Shown here: positions 55,138 to 61,698 of the stretch, in pieces | How the letters are laid out: the number at the start of each line of letters is the position of its first letter | Numbering within the stretch: the stretch's first letter is position 1 | From: Synergistota bacterium | Lineage (GTDB): Bacteria; Synergistota; GBS-1 | Direction: 5' to 3' | Length of the DNA: 61,698 nt | Assembly (NCBI GenBank): GCA_025060595.1 | Contig: JANXBX010000011.1 | Span: 1-61,698 of the forward strand | Notes under the pieces: generated by a model | What the model saw: the letters and a program-made list of their open reading frames with translations, nothing else | Database searches by the model: none | Told to the model about the DNA's origin: nothing | Position numbers and translations under genes: made by a program

Positions 55138-55777
55138 GACACCTTCCCTCCGTGATACAAGGTGGCCCCGCTTTCTCAAATATGATGGGGGCCACCTTTC
55201 TAACCTCAAGAAAAGCAAGATAAGCAAGTTTTCTTATTTCCCACTGAGACTTAGAACACAATCTTAGCCTGAAAAAGTGATGAAGCTCTCTTGCATTCAT
55301 AGTAAAAATAATTTCACTAGAAACCCCTTGAGGTATGAGAAACCTAGCATCTTCTTTAGGAATACCAAGTTCCACAAGCTTAGCATAAACAACTTTAGCA
55401 AACCTGATAACTTCTTCAAATAACTTTAAAGCTTCCTCATTAGCGCTTACTGATGGTGGAATTATTATCTCCATATCACCTGCATTTACCCATCTTAAAC
55501 TTTGTTGAGAATAACTCGCTATTCTATGCCTTACAAGTTGATGTGTAGTTACACGAGAAACTCCCTCAACACCAAAAGTGAAAGAAGCATGCTCTAAAAC
55601 GGAATGATGCCCAGATTTTATAACTTTCTTTATTAAAGCTTTTACCTTCTCTTCCTTTGCTTCCTTTTCAAGCTCTTCTATGCTAACTTTAGAATAACAA
55701 ACTCTTGCCGCAAGATAAACAGTAAAATCAGGATTGGGCGTAAAATTAAGAAGCTTAACCCTCATTCCTAGATTCAT
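55100..55777 (-). CDS. thyX: Flavin-dependent thymidylate synthase
   Basis: Makes dTMP from dUMP with FAD and methylene-tetrahydrofolate. 225 residues with the ThyX motif RHR at 83-85 followed by Ser88 and Arg95 ([13 protein letters not shown]), the histidine segment [13 protein letters not shown], and [15 protein letters not shown]. An ATG four codons downstream (55763-55765) is a possible start. It overlaps the rpmE end. ThyX in place of ThyA is common in anaerobic and thermophilic bacteria. Confidence 0.96.
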   Translation of the reverse strand: MNLGMRVKLLNFTPNPDFTVYLAARVCYSKVSIEELEKEAKEEKVKALIKKVIKSGHHSVLEHASFTFGVEGVSRVTTHQLVRHRIASYSQQSLRWVNAGDMEIIIPPSVSANEEALKLFEEVIRFAKVVYAKLVELGIPKEDARFLIPQGVSSEIIFTMNARELHHFFRLRLCSKSQWEIRKLAYLAFLEVRKVAPIIFEKAGPPCITEGRCLEEKPCGNPPSI

Positions 55778-55964
55778 ACTTCTTAAGGAACTGCTCTACT
55801 TTACCAGTAGCCGCCACTACCTTTTGTTTACCGGTATAAAAGGGATGACAATTTGAACACACTTCAACCTTTATAAATTTTTTAGTAGAATGAGTTTTCC
55901 AAGTATTACCACACGCGCAAACTACTGTGCACTCTCCATATGAAGGATGAATTCCCTTTTTCAT
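55755..55964 (-). CDS. rpmE: Ribosomal protein bL31, zinc-binding form
   Basis: Large ribosomal subunit protein of 69 residues: [16 protein letters not shown], then [13 protein letters not shown]. The four cysteines make the Zn ribbon of the C+ form. The ATG at 55962-55964 follows AGGAGGTG by 7 nt; the longer open frame upstream is not coding here. Confidence 0.97.
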   Translation of the reverse strand: MKKGIHPSYGECTVVCACGNTWKTHSTKKFIKVEVCSNCHPFYTGKQKVVAATGKVEQFLKKYESRNEG

Positions 55965-55983
55965 AAAACAACACCTCCTAATA

Positions 55984-57012
55984 TTATTTACCCAATGGGC
56001 AATATACCTGAAGATCCTCCAAGATAGCAGATAAAGCCACCACCGTTGGACCATAACATATTACAGGTTTACCAAGATTTAGAATCCTAGATAGGCTTCT
56101 ATCAAATAGATTTTTCCCTGAAAGAACAAAAACACTCACATCTTCTAATACACCATTTTCTTCAAGAGAGTCTAAAAACTTTACATCAAAACCCTTGCTT
56201 AAAGAAGTTAAAAATTTGCTATTAATTCTCCCTGTATAGATCTTTCCTTTACCCCACGTACTTTTTATCATCGAAATAAGCCTTTCTGCACATACTATTT
56301 GATCTTCGTATTCACAGTGAATTGTCACATCAACTTTTCCTTGGTATCTATAAAGAGCATTTAGGGCAGCCATAAATATAACTTTATCTTTTAAAGAAGT
56401 CGATTCCTTCCAAACAACATCTTTTAACCTGACATTAAAACTTCTAACTCTAATAGAACTAAAGGCCCGTCCTTTATATCCTTTAAAGCTAGCTTCCACA
56501 ACATAACCTTCATTTAAAGAACCTTCACAACATTCTAAAGGAAAACTGTTAATAAAAACAGGTTCTTTTTCAAGCTCTTCATAATCCTTAATAGCTTTTA
56601 AAAAAGATTCCCTTAATATTCTATAGATTCCATCAGGGCTATTTAAAAACCTCCTTCCAATAACTATAGCTGCAAAGTCATCAACCGCTCTATCTGGCAC
56701 CCTCAATCCCTTAGGAAGAAGTTTAATCAAACCTTTGGGAGGAAACTCAGAAAAATAAAGATTTCGTGCCTCCATTGTGGTATCTGTCTCGCTCACTGTT
56801 ATTATTTCAACATCCTTTAAAAAGCGAAGCTTATCTATTGCACCCCTTCTTCTACCAACAACAATAAAAGCAGGATTCTCAGCAAGTTTAATCTCAAGCA
56901 AAACTCTCTCTAAATCATCTATATCAATAATCCCCTTTTTTATAACCTTCTTCCCTTCAAAAAGCGCATAACCCCATTTCCTACTACCAGAGTCTAAAGC
57001 CAAAAACTTCAA
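55984..57012 (-). CDS. Unknown protein: RuvC/YqgF-like N-terminus joined to DUF364-like C-terminus
   Basis: 342 residues. The first ~150 look like an RNase H-fold resolvase: [18 protein letters not shown] (first acidic strand), then PAFIVVGRR, and an acidic helix [11 protein letters not shown]. The C-terminal third has [11 protein letters not shown] and [17 protein letters not shown] with [11 protein letters not shown], which resembles the DUF364/DUF4213 chelation-domain family. A TTG at 57010-57012 with AAAGGAG upstream is the likely start. The fusion, if right, is unusual. It lies between lptD and rpmE, and its role is unknown. Confidence 0.65.
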   Translation of the reverse strand: MKFLALDSGSRKWGYALFEGKKVIKKGIIDIDDLERVLLEIKLAENPAFIVVGRRRGAIDKLRFLKDVEIITVSETDTTMEARNLYFSEFPPKGLIKLLPKGLRVPDRAVDDFAAIVIGRRFLNSPDGIYRILRESFLKAIKDYEELEKEPVFINSFPLECCEGSLNEGYVVEASFKGYKGRAFSSIRVRSFNVRLKDVVWKESTSLKDKVIFMAALNALYRYQGKVDVTIHCEYEDQIVCAERLISMIKSTWGKGKIYTGRINSKFLTSLSKGFDVKFLDSLEENGVLEDVSVFVLSGKNLFDRSLSRILNLGKPVICYGPTVVALSAILEDLQVYCPLGK

Positions 57013-57029
57013 TTTATTATATACTCCTT

Positions 57030-58721
57030 TCAACGAGGAATCAAGCTATCCCTCTCAGGCAAAGTTCCAGAAACAAAGGAGAAAGAAGTAGGAAAGACAT
57101 AAAACCTAACCCAGAGAACATCATCATTTTCTTTTCTAAGATCATCGTGAAATCCAAGTTCCATACTTGTGCATCCACAGGGACAAAGATAATAAACCAC
57201 TCTGTAATCAATTTCTCGCCATTTACCATCATCAAGATAATACCATGGTTTAACGGAAAAGAACATTCTACTTCCTATGCTTTTAGATATCTCTACTATC
57301 AAATCTCTTAAGTTGTCTTTAAGATCATCATAATAAAAATAACTCGTTAGAGATAGGTTTTCTGAAAAGTACTTTACTCCTACAAAATATTTTCTCATTG
57401 GATCATAGCTATCAAAATAAAAGGGTGTTTTTCCAAAAACCTTTCTCTCCATATATCCCGTTAACACAGAAAGTTCTTTCAACCTCCATTTTAAAACCCA
57501 TTGATAGTAAGAAATTTCTCTCTCAAGTTTGTTTTGATAATAATCTTTAAGATAAACAATTTCAAAATCAAATAAAAGGTTTTCCCTTATCTCTTTTTCC
57601 AAGTTTAAAGAGCTACCCAAGGTAAGCTTATTCTGACTAATACCTTTTTCTTCATAATCCCCCCATCTAGCAAAAAGAAGCAAAGATCCCAAACAATATT
57701 TAGCATAGATCTCAGGAATAGCGGAATATGTCACCCTAATATCCTCATCATCCCTAAGAACCCAATACTTTTTGTCCTTGATGTAAGCTAAAGATAGCTC
57801 AAAGTTTTCTTCCTTTTCAACAAATCTTAGTTCTGTTCTCCATTTTGGTTTCCCGTTCCCCCACTCTTCGGATCTCTCTATATCAAGCGAAACTCGAGCC
57901 TCCTCTGACAGCCTCATATCCCCCGTAGCTCTACCTACAAAACCGTGTCTCTCAGAATAAATCAAGGTTATGTTAAAAGGAAAACTATCAGAAGAGCCCT
58001 CAAAGGCTATACCTCCGTACCATCCAAGAGCCGAGGTAAATCCCACAACAGGAACGAAAAGAAAAAATTTTTCTTCTCTAACGTTAAAGGAATAATCGAA
58101 GGGCAAAGGTAAAACTTCAGCTCCCCCAAAATGTAAAACAGGTTTAACCAGTCTAACAGTTCCATCAGGATACAAAATCACCTTGCTTCCAGAAACATAA
58201 TAGGATGGTTTATAAAGTTTACACGTGGTAAAACTACACTTACTTATAGAAACCTCAACCCCCATCTTTTCTAAACTTTTTGGAGCACTTTTAAAAAAGA
58301 AGATCTTCCTGGGAGGAACCTTATCGGTAATATAGAAATCGACTTTCTCCCCTTTAAAATTTATTCCCTTTTCTTCTATCTTGGCTCTTACCAAAAAACC
58401 CCTTTTCTCGAAGACATTATAGTAAAGCTCCTTCCCATAAAGAACATAACTATCATGAGCCACCTTAATCTCCTTCCCTAAAGCGCTTTCAGCAAAAATT
58501 TCACCCTTCTCAATCAAATAAACAGCTTTATCAGCCCATATCTTAAAATCCCTATGCTTTATGAAAACGCTTCCTTCCCCTACTACTTTAGCTTCCTCAG
58601 GGATATAAAGCAAATTAACAGCACCTATTTCCGCTAAAACCTCTTCCGCGTAAGAAGGAGAAACTTCATTCAATATAAAAACTACAACAAGTAACATAAG
58701 TATTAACTTCTTAATCTCCAT
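57030..58721 (-). CDS. lptD: LptD-like LPS assembly outer-membrane protein
   Basis: Expected to insert lipopolysaccharide in the outer membrane. 563 residues: signal peptide to ~25 (PSYAEE), an OstA-type beta-jellyroll (~30-135, e.g. VVGEGSVFIKHRDFKIWADKA), then a long beta-barrel rich in aromatic alternation. Cysteines pair up at C162/C167 (CSFTTC) and C513/C515/C517 (CPCGC), recalling the disulfides that tie the two LptD domains together. Shorter than the ~780 of E. coli. Overlaps lptC by 11 nt. Confidence 0.88.
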   Translation of the reverse strand: MEIKKLILMLLVVVFILNEVSPSYAEEVLAEIGAVNLLYIPEEAKVVGEGSVFIKHRDFKIWADKAVYLIEKGEIFAESALGKEIKVAHDSYVLYGKELYYNVFEKRGFLVRAKIEEKGINFKGEKVDFYITDKVPPRKIFFFKSAPKSLEKMGVEVSISKCSFTTCKLYKPSYYVSGSKVILYPDGTVRLVKPVLHFGGAEVLPLPFDYSFNVREEKFFLFVPVVGFTSALGWYGGIAFEGSSDSFPFNITLIYSERHGFVGRATGDMRLSEEARVSLDIERSEEWGNGKPKWRTELRFVEKEENFELSLAYIKDKKYWVLRDDEDIRVTYSAIPEIYAKYCLGSLLLFARWGDYEEKGISQNKLTLGSSLNLEKEIRENLLFDFEIVYLKDYYQNKLEREISYYQWVLKWRLKELSVLTGYMERKVFGKTPFYFDSYDPMRKYFVGVKYFSENLSLTSYFYYDDLKDNLRDLIVEISKSIGSRMFFSVKPWYYLDDGKWREIDYRVVYYLCPCGCTSMELGFHDDLRKENDDVLWVRFYVFPTSFSFVSGTLPERDSLIPR

Positions 58722-59250
58722 TAGAGCTTATCTCCACCCCTTCTAAAAACATTACAAGTCCTTTATTAAGATATATAACCATTTCATTAGAGCTTCCACT
58801 CCAACCTTTAACTCTAAATTTAATTTTGCCATCTGCTCTAACTTCGTTAGTTCTTATGTTCCATAAGAGGTTATTAGACACCCATTCAAGCTTGCCAAAC
58901 CTCCCCAAAACACCATTGCTAAACACTACTTTAGCCTCATTAAAATCACAATTTCCTTCCCCTCCATGCACATATATAATAGTCTCATCGTTTTCCTTTT
59001 TCAATTGTAGAAGAATATTTTCCCCTTTAATAACACTATTAATCTTGGTCATCTTCTTTGCAGATATCGTTAAAACCCTATTCTCGTCAATAATTTCAGA
59101 AAAACTCACTTCTTCCATAAAAAGCCTTTCTTTATCCTCAGCATACTTGGAAAGTCTTTTATTACCCACATCTCTTAAAAGCATGAAAAAATAACTTATG
59201 ATAGCTATTAAAATTATCAGGATTAAAAATAAATTTCTACTTTTTAAAAT
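58711..59250 (-). CDS. lptC: LptC-like LPS export protein with apparent ATT start codon
   Basis: Inner-membrane-anchored beta-jellyroll that passes LPS from LptBFG to LptA/D. From the first ATG (59182-59184) the protein has 157 residues, no membrane anchor and no ribosome site. The open frame continues upstream to an ATT at 59248-59250 placed 5 nt after GGTGGAGG. That adds 22 residues forming K-S-R and a transmembrane helix (NLFLILIILIAIISYFF), giving 179 residues of normal LptC layout. No ATG, GTG or TTG lies between. The ATT overlaps the stop of the preceding gene. Confidence 0.75.
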   Translation of the reverse strand: MLKSRNLFLILIILIAIISYFFMLLRDVGNKRLSKYAEDKERLFMEEVSFSEIIDENRVLTISAKKMTKINSVIKGENILLQLKKENDETIIYVHGGEGNCDFNEAKVVFSNGVLGRFGKLEWVSNNLLWNIRTNEVRADGKIKFRVKGWSGSSNEMVIYLNKGLVMFLEGVEISSNGD

Positions 59251-60488
59251 TTAATCCTCCACCCTTCCCTATCCAAAAGAAGATTAAAAGTGTAGGTTTC
59301 TAATATCCTTATAAAACCAAGCTTTAAGGTAGAAACTAAACTAATGCTAGCTTCCCTTTCTTTCTTTTTAGATTGTAAAACTTTATAATCCCCACTTCTG
59401 AGCCAATTAGGCATTTTTTCTTCAACCAAATCCTTAAACTGAGAAAGAGAAAACTTGTTACGACTCTCAGAAGAAAGCAAGGAGTACATTTTCTCATAAT
59501 CTTTAAGTTTCCAAGCCTCTAAATACATTTTAAGAATCTCTAACGGATCCGTTTCTTCAACCTTCTCAACCTTAATTTCCTCCAACTGGGCTCCTCCTAA
59601 ATCCGTCTTAACCTCTGAAGAAGTATCAAGCTTAGGTTTTTCCTCAGATTTTTTACCCTCTCCCTGCTTAGGAGGCGATGGAGGAGTCTTAACCTTAGGA
59701 GGTTCAGAGGGAGCAGGTTTAATATTAGATTTCACCTGCCCTTCAGGTTTAACCACCTTAACTTCTACTTTTTGAGTTTCAACCTTACTCTTAGGATCAC
59801 TCTCTTTAGACGCTAAAACCTGTTCCCAAGAAAGCTCTTTCTTGCCCTCAACTGCCTTATGTAATTGGGATTCCAAATTCCAGGCGAGAAGTACTTCCCC
59901 ATCGGGTAATCCCGATATCCTAAGAATTATTTTATTAACATCTTTAGGAATTAGAGGGAAGAAAATCAGGCCCTGGACTTTACCAGTTATCGGAAAATCA
60001 AGGTGAGCCTCATAACTTGAAACTCTATATTTTCTACCATTTGAATCCTCTAAAAATACCCTCTCAGAAAGTGGGGAAATGGTTACCGGTTCTTTTCCGA
60101 GATTCTCAATAGTAAGTAAAAAGGCAGTATTTTTACCGACTTTAAGAGCGCTTTCAATGCCTTTTCTAAATTCTTCCTTTTCTATTTCATTCCAACCGTT
60201 CAACTTAGCATTTAACTCCACCCAAGGCTCTAATATAGAAGGATCATAATAAAGAACATAAATCACACAATTTAATCCCCATCTAAAGGAAACCCATCTA
60301 TTCATTAAATCTACGAAACTTTTCTTCAAACTGATAATATCACTTACCAATCCACTTTCAGCATAAACATTAGAATTATATGCCACAAATATAAACAAAA
60401 ACAATGTCAATATAAAAAAGCTATTTAATCTTTTTAGATTCTGGTTTCTCCTTAGTCTTTGATTTTTCCTTATTGTCTGGTTCTTCAT
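59244..60488 (-). CDS. Secreted or anchored unknown protein with NTF2-like C-terminal domain
   Basis: 414 residues. A long basic N-terminus leads to a hydrophobic helix (about 21-37). A domain follows with YY 80-81, W99, ENLG 128-131 and FFP 176-178, shared with the protein at 48817. Next is a Lys/Pro-rich linker (~220-300), then a C-terminal NTF2-like domain (~305-414; MYLEAWKLKDYEKMYSLLSSESR and ISLVSTLKLG). ATG at 60486-60488 overlaps the previous gene by 68 nt. Probably periplasmic, working with the envelope genes around it. Function unknown. Confidence 0.8.
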   Translation of the reverse strand: MKNQTIRKNQRLRRNQNLKRLNSFFILTLFLFIFVAYNSNVYAESGLVSDIISLKKSFVDLMNRWVSFRWGLNCVIYVLYYDPSILEPWVELNAKLNGWNEIEKEEFRKGIESALKVGKNTAFLLTIENLGKEPVTISPLSERVFLEDSNGRKYRVSSYEAHLDFPITGKVQGLIFFPLIPKDVNKIILRISGLPDGEVLLAWNLESQLHKAVEGKKELSWEQVLASKESDPKSKVETQKVEVKVVKPEGQVKSNIKPAPSEPPKVKTPPSPPKQGEGKKSEEKPKLDTSSEVKTDLGGAQLEEIKVEKVEETDPLEILKMYLEAWKLKDYEKMYSLLSSESRNKFSLSQFKDLVEEKMPNWLRSGDYKVLQSKKKEREASISLVSTLKLGFIRILETYTFNLLLDREGWRIKF

Positions 60489-61464
60489 CAACCTCAGGTT
60501 CTACCTCCTCAACCCTTTTATTTTCTTCCTTCTGAACTTTATCCGTTAATAAACCTTTGATTCTTATATCCTCACTTACCTCAAGGTAAAACTTAGTCCC
60601 AGCCGCAATCTTCGCCTCTTCTCCATGAACAAAAGCTCCCGCAACTAAACCAATAGGACCAAAAACCCCCAAACCAACAAAACTTGTAATAGCAGCCCAA
60701 GCCCTGCCTTCGACCTCCTTCTTTGTTTCCTCAGCAGCGCGTTCCCCAACATAGACTGGAATCTCTTTCCCAACGAGGCTTTCTACATATTTAAACTTTA
60801 CATCTATCTTACCAGCTTTGCCAAAAGCTCCAGCCCTCTCAACTTTAATTATCTCACCCACACCTGTAGCTCCTTTAGGCACAACAAGAATACCGTTATA
60901 TATTAAATCCTCCAAAACTTTTACCTTAACTACATCCCCCGCTTTATTTTGTCTTGAATCCATAGGAGTCAATAGAGAAACTTTAATCAATTGACCTTTA
61001 GGAAGATTTACCTCTTCCATCTTTATTTCACCTGTAGAAATACAAATTTTTATTAAATTTTCAACCCTCCAAGCCATAGGTTTGTCTCCTCGTTTTTGCC
61101 CTAAAACCATTTCCTCAAGCTTATCTATTCTACTAGCAAGAGGACCGGATATAACTTCTCGCAACACAAACCATTCTAGAGAGGCTATTTTAAAAGCTAA
61201 AGGATATTCCCCTTCCACTCCTTCAAACACAAACTCTATAAGTCTTTTCTGTCTTTCTACCACTGTACCCGGTAAAGTCCTACCGAAAAGCATGTTTTCT
61301 ACTCTATTCAATCTTTCTAAAACCGCTCCGCCTTGAGACTCGCCATAAATAAGAGCCTCCACTTTAACAAGATCTCCTGTAAAGATCTCTTGAGCAAGTC
61401 CTGCAGAGGAAAACAAAAAAAATCCCAAAAAAACAAAAACTTCCAAAAGTTTTATCCTTTTCAT
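60421..61464 (-). CDS. Secreted protein with ~21-residue tandem repeats and glycine-zipper domain
   Basis: 347 residues with a signal peptide (to ~25, SSAGLAQE). Residues ~30-155 hold about six copies of a ~20-22-residue unit: [RKS]-hydrophobic-E-x-hydrophobic-[LF]-G, spacer with G-P, then R-hydrophobic-x. Examples are [20 protein letters not shown] and [21 protein letters not shown] beta-rich domain follows ([29 protein letters not shown]), then a glycine-zipper helix ([17 protein letters not shown]) and a charged tail. Likely anchored in the envelope. The start overlaps the pyrG stop (ATGA). Function unknown. Confidence 0.82.
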   Translation of the reverse strand: MKRIKLLEVFVFLGFFLFSSAGLAQEIFTGDLVKVEALIYGESQGGAVLERLNRVENMLFGRTLPGTVVERQKRLIEFVFEGVEGEYPLAFKIASLEWFVLREVISGPLASRIDKLEEMVLGQKRGDKPMAWRVENLIKICISTGEIKMEEVNLPKGQLIKVSLLTPMDSRQNKAGDVVKVKVLEDLIYNGILVVPKGATGVGEIIKVERAGAFGKAGKIDVKFKYVESLVGKEIPVYVGERAAEETKKEVEGRAWAAITSFVGLGVFGPIGLVAGAFVHGEEAKIAAGTKFYLEVSEDIRIKGLLTDKVQKEENKRVEEVEPEVDEEPDNKEKSKTKEKPESKKIK

Positions 61465-61698
61465 AATATCCCCTCCCTCTGCTTTATACAAGCCTTTAGA
61501 AAATCCCTAAACAAGGGACTAGGTTTATATGGTCGTGATTTAAACTCAGGATGAAATTGAACCCCTACAAACCACGGATGATCCTCAAGCTCTATTATTT
61601 CCACAAGCTCGCCGTTAGGAGATACTCCTGCTATCTTAAGTCCTTTGGAAGATAATATTTCCCTATAATGGTTGTTAAATTCGTATCTATGCCTATGT
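61461..61698 (-). CDS. pyrG: CTP synthase, C-terminal end (cut by window edge)
   Basis: The last ~78 residues are visible: [45 protein letters not shown] and [10 protein letters not shown]. This is the end of the glutamine amidotransferase domain, whose His and Glu (QFHPEF) complete the triad. CTP synthase makes CTP from UTP and glutamine. The TGA overlaps the ATG of the next gene, so the envelope genes downstream are on the same transcript. Confidence 0.97.
   Translation of the reverse strand, partial: HRHRYEFNNHYREILSSKGLKIAGVSPNGELVEIIELEDHPWFVGVQFHPEFKSRPYKPSPLFRDFLKACIKQREGIL

Overview
This AT-rich bacterial window carries about 52 protein genes and one tRNA. A split LPS-assembly pair (LptC and LptD-like), a TolC-type protein and an Lnt-like protein mean a two-membrane cell. 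A complete V/A-type ATPase, an archaeal-type fragmented glutamate synthase, TRAP transporters, ThyX and heavy AGA/AGG arginine usage point to an anaerobic, probably thermophilic lineage near Synergistota or another deep diderm group. I infer this from gene content and have not tested it by phylogeny. Most genes are on the minus strand, whose coding sequences are G/T-rich at wobble positions. The few plus-strand operons are A/C-rich, as expected if the minus strand is the replication leading strand.

Layout. 1-0.8 kb: start of a TolC-like gene behind a TetR-type operator, and tRNA-Leu(UAA). 0.9-4 kb: gap-pgk-tpiA with a terminator hairpin in its leader. 4-10.7 kb: a GntR-controlled DctPQM TRAP operon, divergent from a TAXI-type TRAP operon. 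10.8-21.6 kb: a nitrogen block with glnA, nadE, an orphan OmpR-family regulator, glnB, amt and a five-gene glutamate synthase. 22-28.8 kb: a complete trpEGDCFBA operon preceded by a leader peptide with three consecutive Trp codons and two tandem terminators. 28.9-38.8 kb: cheR, a gamma carbonic anhydrase and the V-ATPase operon. 38.8-42.4 kb: cstA, an unknown small protein, an ArsA/Get3-like ATPase and an unknown membrane-anchored protein. 42.5-48.4 kb: a livKHMGF transporter with an ARPP-1-like protein and a CheY-like protein at its end. 48.8-61.7 kb: a secreted coiled-coil protein, then a long minus-strand run from pyrG through envelope genes, lptC, lptD, rpmE, thyX, prfA, prmC and a phosphohexomutase to an Lnt-like protein.

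The strongest new signal is regulatory. glnA and amt each carry four TTAC-type direct repeats at exact 11-bp spacing, ending the same distance from their -10 boxes. That geometry is used by PhoB/OmpR-family regulators, and an orphan member is encoded between the two genes, so this may be a GlnR-like nitrogen circuit in an unrelated phylum. Other points of interest are the double trp attenuator, an apparent ATT start codon for lptC, an Lnt-like protein lacking its catalytic residues, hairpins between binding-protein and permease genes in all three transporter operons, two divergent copies of an unknown secreted domain, and the cstA/ArsA-like cluster.
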